DNA of 32,927 nt, taken from contig CANQCB010000003.1 in the NCBI GenBank assembly GCA_947589145.1, forward strand, positions 1-32,927, in the 5' to 3' direction. Below, piece by piece: positions 15,808-23,662 of the stretch (positions are counted from its first letter, which is position 1; every line of letters begins with the position of its first letter). A program made the translations under genes and the position numbers. This DNA comes from an uncultured Clostridia bacterium (GTDB taxonomy: Bacteria > Bacillota > Clostridia > Christensenellales > Pumilibacteraceae). The notes below the pieces were generated by a model. That model did no database searches. It was not told the DNA's origin and worked only from the letters and a program-made list of their open reading frames with translations.

Positions 15808-18552
15808 TCACACTACTATGTCCACCTTACTGCCGTTGCCTTTGTCCTTCGTTACGATTATTTGTTTGTCGATTTTTTCTTTCAGTTCGGCTACGTGGGA
15901 TATTATTCCTATCAGGCGGTCGCTTTCCGTCATTTCCTGCAAAACTCTGAGCGCTTTTTGCAAAGATTCGTCGTCAAGAGATCCGAAACCCTCGTCTATG
16001 AACATGGTGTCGAGCTTTACGCCGCCCGCCGCCGATTGTATGGTGTCCGAAAGTCCGAGCGCAAGAGACAGCGCCGCTTTGAACGACTCGCCGCCCGAAA
16101 GCGTGCGCACGTCTCGCCGAGTGCCGTTGTAATGGTCGATAACGTCGAGGTCGAGACCGAATTTGGTTTTCATGTCGGTAGCTTCCGTGCGGCGGACGAA
16201 CTCGTACTGCCCGTCGGAAATCGTCATGAAACGCGTGTTCGCCCTCGCCAATATGCGGTCGAAAAACGTGATCTGCGCGAACGTTTCCAGCGTTATTCTC
16301 TCTTTTTGCGGTATCGTTGCGTTCGCCGTGTCCGATATCGCCTTCACCAATACGAGTTTTTCCTCGGTCTTTTTGGCTTCGTCGAGGTTTACGGAAATAT
16401 TCCGCAACGAGGTTCTGTTCGCCGACAGGCGCGCGGCAACCTTTTTTTGTTCTTCCGTTATCTCTTTCTGCTCCGCAGAAAGTCTGTCGCTCTCCTCTTC
16501 GAGCGCAGATACATCTACTTCTTTCCCGATCAGTTGCTCTTTGAGGTGTTCGATTTTTCCCTTTAACTCGCGAATGGCGCTGTTGCATTCTTCGCAATCT
16601 TTTTGCGCTTTTTCGTACGCGGCTTTTATTCCGTTTATCTTGTCGATGAGCTCCGCTTTTACCCGCTCCGCCGTCGATTTGTTCGCGTACGTCAGCTTCG
16701 AGGAAAGCGCGCGCAGACGTTCGACCGTCGCGCTGTGCGCCGCCTCGCAGGAGGCTATCTCCTTTTCCGTCTCTCCTATGTCCCGTTCGAGATCTCTCTT
16801 GACTTTTTCGCAGTCCGGAATGAGTTTGTCGAGCTCGGCATATCGCGCGGTATTTTTGCGCGCCGCTTCGATCTTATCTTCGAGTTCGGATATTTTTTGC
16901 GCGGCGGAGGCGTAAAGCGCGTTCAATTTTTCCCTATGCTCGCTCTCGTCGCACTTACCGATGAGTTCGGCGGTCTTTTGCGCTATCGATTTTTCTTTTT
17001 CTTCCAATGCGCCTTTGAGTTTGCCTGCGTTCGCGCTTGCGGCTTCCGTCGATTTTCGCGCGGTTTCCGCTTCGTTTTTGCCGACGTCCAAATCCCTTTC
17101 GGTCGGAGCGCCGACTTGGCGCACCGCTCTGTGCGGATGAGAAGTCGAGCCGCACACGGGGCAAGGCTGCCCGTCCGTCAGACTCTCGGCAAGCACGCCT
17201 GCCTGCCCGTCGAGATACGCTCTGTATAAGCCGTCGTATATCCGCTTTTTCTCATCGTACTCCGCGACGCGCTCGGCATAAATTTTTTGCGCGGCGTCGT
17301 ATTCTTTCTTGCGTTTTTCGCGCTCGCTTAATTCCTGTTTTAATGCCGCCAGCCGCGACATTATTTCCTCTTGCGCCTTTTTCGCGCTCTCGGCCTCCGC
17401 ACGTTCTTCGCCCGACTTTTCCAAAGTCTTGCGCTCAGCTTTCAGGTCGCCGAGCGTTTTTTCCTTTTCTTCGAGCAGGGCTTTGCAACGGGCGAGTCTT
17501 GCGTTATTATCGGTTATTTGTTTTTGCGCGGTCGCCGATTTTTTGTTCAGCTCGTCCAACTCGTCGTATTCGGGCAGGGTGTGTTCGATATTCGAGACTT
17601 CCTTTTCGGCGTTTTCGCGTTCGGGCTTGCGGCGTTCTTCGGCATCGAGCGCGGTGAGAAGGTCGGCGCTTCTGCCGTTGCTCTCCGCAAGCTCCTTATT
17701 CGCCGCGGAAAGGTCGTTTTTGTTCTTCAAGTAGTTACGCGCTTCGGTTATCGCCGCGGTGAGTTTTTTGATCCCCTCGTTTGCCGACGCAAGTCTTTCG
17801 CCGAGTTGTTTGTCTTTTTCCTCGTCCGCGTCTATTATTCTCTTTATCAGTTCCACGATCTCGACGATGGGCATTTCGCCGCGTTTTGCGAGTTCGACCT
17901 GCGCGTCGTCCGCGCAAATGTTTTGCACGTCGTGTTTTATGCCGCTCTGAACGTCGTCGTATTGCTTTCTGAGTTCGCCGACTTTGCTTTTCAACTCGTC
18001 CTGCAATTTGCCGAAAAGGTGGGTGTTGAAAATTTTGCGGAAAATCTCGGTGCGTTCGGGCGTCGAGGCGGTGAGAATTTTCATAAAATCGCCCTGCGCA
18101 ATCATGGCGACCTGCGCGAATTGATCCCGATTTATGCCCATAATGTCGTCGACGGCTTCGTTGACCGCCTTTGTGCCCGAAATTATTCTGCCGTCGGGAT
18201 ATACGAGTTCGGCGTTGGGCTTTTCGGTGGTTAAACCCGAACGCTTGGACGCGCGCGTGTATTCGGGGTTTCGGGTCACGGCGTAAACTTCCCCTCTGTA
18301 TTCGAATTCCAACTTGACGAAAGTGGGCATGTCCGCTTTCGCGTAATTGGAACGGAGCATTTTCGGTTCACGGTTATCTCCGCTGGCTTCTCCGTACAGC
18401 GCGAAAACTATCGCGTCGAAAATCGTGGTCTTGCCCGCGCCCGTATCCCCCGTTATGAGATACAGCCCCTTTTTCCCCAACTTATTCAAGTCGACTCGGG
18501 TTTCTTCCGCATACGGTCCGAACCCCGCCATGGTGAGTTTTATCGGCCTCAT
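15808..18552 (-). CDS. sbcC: SbcC-type exonuclease ATPase subunit (Rad50-like)
   Basis: 'ITGDTGAGKTTIFDAIVFALYG', long coiled coil with CPVCGS zinc hook, 'TLSGGESFKAALSLALGLSD', 'MFIDEGFGSLD'. Confidence 0.96.
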   Translation of the reverse strand: MRPIKLTMAGFGPYAEETRVDLNKLGKKGLYLITGDTGAGKTTIFDAIVFALYGEASGDNREPKMLRSNYAKADMPTFVKLEFEYRGEVYAVTRNPEYTRASKRSGLTTEKPNAELVYPDGRIISGTKAVNEAVDDIMGINRDQFAQVAMIAQGDFMKILTASTPERTEIFRKIFNTHLFGKLQDELKSKVGELRKQYDDVQSGIKHDVQNICADDAQVELAKRGEMPIVEIVELIKRIIDADEEKDKQLGERLASANEGIKKLTAAITEARNYLKNKNDLSAANKELAESNGRSADLLTALDAEERRKPERENAEKEVSNIEHTLPEYDELDELNKKSATAQKQITDNNARLARCKALLEEKEKTLGDLKAERKTLEKSGEERAEAESAKKAQEEIMSRLAALKQELSEREKRKKEYDAAQKIYAERVAEYDEKKRIYDGLYRAYLDGQAGVLAESLTDGQPCPVCGSTSHPHRAVRQVGAPTERDLDVGKNEAETARKSTEAASANAGKLKGALEEKEKSIAQKTAELIGKCDESEHREKLNALYASAAQKISELEDKIEAARKNTARYAELDKLIPDCEKVKRDLERDIGETEKEIASCEAAHSATVERLRALSSKLTYANKSTAERVKAELIDKINGIKAAYEKAQKDCEECNSAIRELKGKIEHLKEQLIGKEVDVSALEEESDRLSAEQKEITEEQKKVAARLSANRTSLRNISVNLDEAKKTEEKLVLVKAISDTANATIPQKERITLETFAQITFFDRILARANTRFMTISDGQYEFVRRTEATDMKTKFGLDLDVIDHYNGTRRDVRTLSGGESFKAALSLALGLSDTIQSAAGGVKLDTMFIDEGFGSLDDESLQKALRVLQEMTESDRLIGIISHVAELKEKIDKQIIVTKDKGNGSKVDIVV

Positions 18553-19679
18553 TTTTCCTCCCAGATCTCCTCGATCAGTTTTTTGGCAAATTCCGTTTGC
18601 TCGTCCGTCATTTTTCGATTGTTTTGCAATTCGTATAAGTCGCCGAGAAGTTCGAGAGGGCTTTTTTGAACGTCGCTCTCCGTCACCGCTTCCGACTTGC
18701 GCGTGCGTTTGTTGTCGTAATCGAGGCGCATAATGTTGCGGTAAATTATGCGGAGATTTCCGAGCGCGTCGGGGCGATCGTCCTCGTCGGTGAGCGTTAT
18801 TTGCACGTAATCGCTGCGGTAAGTCGTGTTTTCATAAAACGCGCGCGAAGTGAGTTCGTCGTATTTGCCGCGCAATTTCACCATGTCGCGGAGCGGTTTG
18901 AGAGGAACTGTCCGCACGGTCACGCTGCCCTTTTCTTTGAGCTCGACGACGGTAACCGACTTCTTATGTTTGGCTTCGGAAAACGAATATTTGAGCGGCG
19001 TGCCCGAGTAGCGCACCGTTTCCCTGCCGACGTGCTGCGGGCCGTGAATATGCCCGAGCGCGACGTAATCGAAGTCGTCGAACACGGACGCGTCCACGTT
19101 ATCCGATCCTCCCACCGATATATCCTCGGAGTCCGAACGGCTTGCGCCCGTGACGAATTGGTGGGTCACGAGTATGTTACGCCTCGTTTTGTCAACGTCC
19201 ATACGGCTTATCGCGACGGAAAGCGCGTCGGTGTATGAAGTTATGTTTTCCTCGGGAAAGACGGCGCGCACGTTTGCCGGTTTGACGAAAGGCAAAAGAT
19301 ATATCGCCGCCTCGCCGTAACCGTCGCGCATTACGAGCGGCGTGACTTTGCCGTCGTATACGCGCGAAAGATGTACGCCGCCGAGTTGCATTATTCTGCC
19401 GCCGTACGCTATTCTTTCGGGCGAGTCGTGATTACCGCTTATTACGAACACTTGGAGCTTGCGCTCGACGAGCCCGACGAGGAAATCGTCGAAAAGGGCG
19501 ACCGACTCTGCGGACGGTCCCGATTTATCGTATACGTCGCCCGCGATTATCACGCCGTCGGGCTTTTCGACGTCGATAATTCCGAGAATTTCGTTCAGTA
19601 TGTATTTCTGATCCTCGTACATGGAAAACTCGTTGACGCGTTTACCCAAATGAAGATCGGACAGATGTATGAATTTCAT
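18549..19679 (-). CDS. sbcD: SbcD-type exonuclease nuclease subunit (Mre11-like)
   Basis: 'MKFIHLSDLHLGKRV', 'IIAGDVYDKSGPS', 'VISGNHDSPERIAYG', 'VALGHIHGPQ'; ATGA overlap with sbcC. Confidence 0.96.
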   Translation of the reverse strand: MKFIHLSDLHLGKRVNEFSMYEDQKYILNEILGIIDVEKPDGVIIAGDVYDKSGPSAESVALFDDFLVGLVERKLQVFVISGNHDSPERIAYGGRIMQLGGVHLSRVYDGKVTPLVMRDGYGEAAIYLLPFVKPANVRAVFPEENITSYTDALSVAISRMDVDKTRRNILVTHQFVTGASRSDSEDISVGGSDNVDASVFDDFDYVALGHIHGPQHVGRETVRYSGTPLKYSFSEAKHKKSVTVVELKEKGSVTVRTVPLKPLRDMVKLRGKYDELTSRAFYENTTYRSDYVQITLTDEDDRPDALGNLRIIYRNIMRLDYDNKRTRKSEAVTESDVQKSPLELLGDLYELQNNRKMTDEQTEFAKKLIEEIWEEK

Positions 19680-19725
19680 CGTTTATCCCCTTTTCGTTTT
19701 GCAATTTGCCTTTTATTCCGCGGTT

Positions 19726-20412
19726 TCAAGTACATAAACCGATTATTCCGCCCACCAAAAACCGTATTCCCAACGCTATCAGTACCGCGCCGCCGAGAAT
19801 TTGGGCTATGAATTTGAATTTTATTCCGAACGCGGCGTTCAGTCCGCCGCCTATCGCGTTGCCTATTGCCGAAATAACAAAAGTCATGACTCCGATTATG
19901 GCTATGTATAACCATATATTGCTCAATACCGTGATATCGTACGACACGCCGTTGAAGGCAAAGGTCACTCCCACGGCAAGCGCGACGATCGACGTCGCTA
20001 TCGCGGCAAGCAACATGGTGACAAAGCCGTATTCCCGATTCCATTTTTTGCGTTGTTTGCCGTTGCCGTCCGCTTTACCGTCCGCTTTCGCCGCGTCGTC
20101 CGTTTCATGCGTCGGCGCGACGTTTCTCTCTTTTATCCCCTCTATTATCATTTTCACGCCGAGGAAAACGAGGAGCGCGAAGGAGATCCACGGGGTTATG
20201 AATTTGAGATATTCCGCGATATAGTTTGCGAAAATGCCGACGAGGGCGAACCCGATAAGCGGCATGATCATCTGAAACACGCCGAACCAAACTCCGCACA
20301 GCAGCATTTTCGTGAATTTGACTTTTCCGCCTGCAAGCCCCTTGCAAACCGACACCGCCATTGCGTCCATTGCAAGACTTACGGCAAGCAGAACCACCTC
20401 GGTGATATCCAT
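19726..20412 (-). CDS. mntP: Putative manganese efflux pump MntP
   Basis: 'VLLAVSLAMDAMAVSVCKGLAGGK' and second 'LLAAIATSIVALAVGVTFA' repeat typical of MntP/DUF204. Confidence 0.9.
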   Translation of the reverse strand: MDITEVVLLAVSLAMDAMAVSVCKGLAGGKVKFTKMLLCGVWFGVFQMIMPLIGFALVGIFANYIAEYLKFITPWISFALLVFLGVKMIIEGIKERNVAPTHETDDAAKADGKADGNGKQRKKWNREYGFVTMLLAAIATSIVALAVGVTFAFNGVSYDITVLSNIWLYIAIIGVMTFVISAIGNAIGGGLNAAFGIKFKFIAQILGGAVLIALGIRFLVGGIIGLCT

Positions 20413-20444
20413 TTATCGGGTCGAACCTCTCGAAAGTCGTTAAA

Positions 20445-20468
20445 AAATTCGGGGGAATGATCCCCCGT
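20445..20468 (-). terminator. Terminator of the M28-like/GH95/dapB transcript
   Basis: GGGGGA-TCAT-TCCCCC followed on the minus strand by CGAATTTTTT. Confidence 0.8.
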
Positions 20469-20476
20469 TAGTCTTT

Positions 20477-21214
20477 TTATTTATTGAGATAATCTGACAT
20501 ATTGTACATTCCCGGCGCTTTTCCGATCAGAAATTCCGCCGCTTTAAGCGATCCGACGGCGAAAATTTTTCGGCTGAGCGCGGTGTGTTTTATCTCTATT
20601 ATCTCGTCCTCGCCCGCAAAAATCACCGTATGCTCGCCGACGATCGTGCCGCCGCGAATGGCATGCATTCCGATTTCGCCTTTCTCGCGCTTGCAATTAC
20701 CCTCTCTGCCGTTGATCACCTTCGGGTCGTATCCCAACCCTTTTTCCACGGCTTCGAGGAGCTGTTTCGCCGTGCCGGAAGGAGCGTCCGCTTTTTGGTT
20801 GTGGTGCGCTTCCACTATTTCCACGTCGTAGCCGTCGAGAGCCGACGCGAGCAGAGGCAATACGCTTTCCACCACGTTTACGCCCACGCTCATGTTCGCC
20901 GAACGGAATACGGGCACTTTCTCAGAAAGCGCCTTTATTTTTTCGAGTTCTTCCGCGCCGTATCCCGTAGTCGCGATCACGACGGGGACGCGTTTGCTTT
21001 CGGCAAGCGCAACGACCTCGGGAAGCGTGGACGGGCGGGAAAAATCTATGATCACGTCAAAGTCCACCCCGACCTCTGCCGCGCTTGCAAATACGGGATA
21101 TTTGCCGTCTTTCGCGACGTCTATGCCGCCTGCCACTTCTATCCCCGAATTTTCCGCAGTCGCGACGATGGTCTTGCCCATTTTGCCGTTTATTCCCACA
21201 AGAAATATCCGCAT
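20477..21214 (-). CDS. dapB: 4-hydroxy-tetrahydrodipicolinate reductase
   Basis: 'VGINGKMGKTIV', 'VEAHHNQKADAPSGTAKQL', 'AIRGGTIVGEHTVIFAGEDEIIEIKHTALSR'. Confidence 0.96.
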   Translation of the reverse strand: MRIFLVGINGKMGKTIVATAENSGIEVAGGIDVAKDGKYPVFASAAEVGVDFDVIIDFSRPSTLPEVVALAESKRVPVVIATTGYGAEELEKIKALSEKVPVFRSANMSVGVNVVESVLPLLASALDGYDVEIVEAHHNQKADAPSGTAKQLLEAVEKGLGYDPKVINGREGNCKREKGEIGMHAIRGGTIVGEHTVIFAGEDEIIEIKHTALSRKIFAVGSLKAAEFLIGKAPGMYNMSDYLNK

Positions 21215-21247
21215 AATTTCTCCTGTTTATTCCGTATTACGAAATTT

Positions 21248-23611
21248 CTATATTCTGAATTCGATGATGACCGTCTTGTTCGACGGAAGTTTCAAGCCCT
21301 CGATAACGCATTGTTCGGCATTGAAGGTTTCGCCGCCTTTGCCTATCCTGTATACCGCGCCCGAGGGGAGTTGTACGGTGACCGTCGAGGTTTTACGCGA
21401 TTTGAGTTTCGCGGAAGCGGTGTGCTTCTTTGCGTTCCAAGTCAGGCTTACTTCCACGCCCGCTCTCGTCAAAAATCCGTCCGCCTCACCGCGCCAAACC
21501 GCCTGCGGCAGCGCCGGAAGCAACGATATGTACCCTTCTTTCGATTGCAAAAGCATTTCCTGCAAGGCGTTCGTCATGCCGAGGTTGCCCTCGATCGAAT
21601 AACTCGCCCACAATTCCTGCTTGCCTATGCCCATGCCGCGCCAATCGCTCCGCGTACAGACGAGGTTTTGCATGCACATGCCGCGCACTATGCGGGAAAG
21701 CAGGTCGTATGCGCCGTCTCCGTCGCCCGTGCGCGCCAATATGTTCGCATATGTCGACAGCGTGCCGGAAGTAAATTCCTCGCGCGCGGAGGACAATTTC
21801 TTTTTTGCCGTGAGAGAATATGCCTTCGTGAGCTCCTGAGACGCTGTCACCGACGGAAATACCGGATAGAACATTGCCGTCGACGGAGACGTTTCGTTAT
21901 CCGCAAACGCCGCGTCGCAATATTCCTTTACCGTGCCGTCGCCGTTGTACATATACCCCGGCAGGTGCGAAAGCATTTTCTTCCATTTAGCCCGTTCTTC
22001 TTTATAAAGTCCCGTGACCGAAGAACCTTGAATGAGGTTTGTGAGGAGCTCGCGTATTATGGCGAAATCCGCGGTGGCGTTCTTCGCTATTTTCTGCGCT
22101 GCGTCGCCGTATACGTCGTTCGGGCTGAGCGACGGCGAACTCTTGTATGCTCCTCCGTCGAGTTGCAAAAATTCCTCGTAAAAGGTCGCGACGTCCTTCA
22201 TGAAAGGCATTGCCTTTTCTTTGAGGAATTTTTCGTCGCCGGAAAAAAGATAATAATCGTAGAAAAGTCGGCTTATCCAACCTGCCGCGCCCGTGAAGTG
22301 GATCGCCGCGGGGTCTACCGAGCCGAGCGCGCCCGTTCCGTGCGCAATGACGGGAGGTATCAATATTCCGCGGCAGCCGTATATACGAGACGAGTTTTTC
22401 TTCAAGTCCGCGAGCACCGTGGAATAGTAGGTATGTAACGCCGTGACGTACTCTCCGAGATTGCCGGCAAGCGACTGTTCGTAACAAGTCTGCAACTGTC
22501 CCGACGCGTCTATGTTCGAATCGGGCGCTTTATAATCCCCGCACCACAGTCCGTACGGCGAAACGGGCTGAGACGACGGGCTTGTTCCGCAAATGAAAAG
22601 ATATCTGCCGTATGCCCACAGTTTTTCCGCGAGCGCAAGCGGAAGTTCGCCTTCGGTAAAATTTTTCGCCGAAAGCTCGTCCACCGACGCTTCCCTGTCT
22701 GTCGCTTCGAAATCTATGTCCGCCGCGCCGAAAAGTTTGGAATGAAGCGCGGTATGTTCCTTTATGAGCTTTATGTAAGGAAGTTTTTCGGCGGCGAGTT
22801 TCGCACGTAACTCCTTCCACTCCTTTTCCCGCTGACTTTCGATGAACGGACATATAAGCACGAGGATCTTTTCCGCTCCTTTAACCGTTATGCCGCGTTG
22901 CGCGTCCACCTGTTGCGAACCGCCGAAAAACGTAACCTTGGCGACCGCGCCGAATTCCGTTCCGTTATCCGAACGCGCCGAAAAGTACATGAAAAAGTTT
23001 TCGTATTTGACGTTTACGCCCTCGGGGAGTTTGCTTATCGAAACGGGCGTACGAGCGTTGAATTTGTCGTGAAGAGCGAGCGAAAACGTGGCGTCTATGC
23101 TGTTTTTGCCCGATTTGGTGATTTCGTAACAAACTATGTTTTTCGCGCGCGAAACAAACACGGAACGCTCGTATTTCGTCGTTCCGTCCTTGTAAACGAC
23201 GGAAACCTCGCCGTTTTCCATGTTTATTATGCGGCGATAGTCCTTCGCCTGTTTTTCCAACCGCATGTCTACGCGAAAGTCGCAAAGCGGGAGCGGATAT
23301 GACATCGTCGGGCGATATCCCTTGGTTATGAGGGCGCTCGAAAGTATGCCCTGCGCCTCGCTCGCGGCGTTATCGTCCAATTTCTTGCGAACCGCGCCGA
23401 GTTTGTCCGCTACGTCCTGCATGACGCCGACGTGTCCCTGCCACCACAAGTCTCCGTGATTGATCATTATGACTTCGTGGGAAGCGCCGCCGCAAACCGC
23501 AGCGCCTATTACGCCGTTCCCCGTCGGGAGCGCTTCGCGCCAAACAGAACCCCACCAACCGGCAGGCTTGTCGAATTTCAAAGCATTTTTTTGTTTCCTG
23601 ATATTAACCAT
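21248..23611 (-). CDS. Glycoside hydrolase, GH95-like (alpha-L-fucosidase/galactosidase family)
   Basis: N-terminal 'PAGWWGSVWREALPTGNGVIGAAVCGGASHEVIMINHGDLW'; (alpha/alpha)6-like middle 'LQTCYEQSLAGNLGEYVTALHTYY'; C-terminal 'EGNLGMTNALQEMLLQSKEGYISLLPALPQAVWRGEADGFLTRAGVEVSLTWNA'. No signal peptide seen. Confidence 0.8.
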   Translation of the reverse strand: MVNIRKQKNALKFDKPAGWWGSVWREALPTGNGVIGAAVCGGASHEVIMINHGDLWWQGHVGVMQDVADKLGAVRKKLDDNAASEAQGILSSALITKGYRPTMSYPLPLCDFRVDMRLEKQAKDYRRIINMENGEVSVVYKDGTTKYERSVFVSRAKNIVCYEITKSGKNSIDATFSLALHDKFNARTPVSISKLPEGVNVKYENFFMYFSARSDNGTEFGAVAKVTFFGGSQQVDAQRGITVKGAEKILVLICPFIESQREKEWKELRAKLAAEKLPYIKLIKEHTALHSKLFGAADIDFEATDREASVDELSAKNFTEGELPLALAEKLWAYGRYLFICGTSPSSQPVSPYGLWCGDYKAPDSNIDASGQLQTCYEQSLAGNLGEYVTALHTYYSTVLADLKKNSSRIYGCRGILIPPVIAHGTGALGSVDPAAIHFTGAAGWISRLFYDYYLFSGDEKFLKEKAMPFMKDVATFYEEFLQLDGGAYKSSPSLSPNDVYGDAAQKIAKNATADFAIIRELLTNLIQGSSVTGLYKEERAKWKKMLSHLPGYMYNGDGTVKEYCDAAFADNETSPSTAMFYPVFPSVTASQELTKAYSLTAKKKLSSAREEFTSGTLSTYANILARTGDGDGAYDLLSRIVRGMCMQNLVCTRSDWRGMGIGKQELWASYSIEGNLGMTNALQEMLLQSKEGYISLLPALPQAVWRGEADGFLTRAGVEVSLTWNAKKHTASAKLKSRKTSTVTVQLPSGAVYRIGKGGETFNAEQCVIEGLKLPSNKTVIIEFRI

Positions 23612-23662
23612 GCTGCCTCCTTATGCCGCTCGCGCCATGCTTTTGTATTCTTTTGTCCGCTT

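Noticed and set aside
15808-19679. sbcDC as part of a defence island
   Set aside because: Sequences look like standard SbcCD with intact nuclease and ATPase motifs in a housekeeping context; nothing suggests a defence locus.
20413-20476. Mn-responsive yybP-ykoY riboswitch upstream of mntP
   Set aside because: Only ~64 nt separates mntP from dapB and it contains the dapB terminator; no riboswitch-like sequence seen.
20585-22438. Plus-strand 617-aa ORF opposite dapB and the GH95-like gene
   Set aside because: Arg-rich antisense shadow spanning two real genes.
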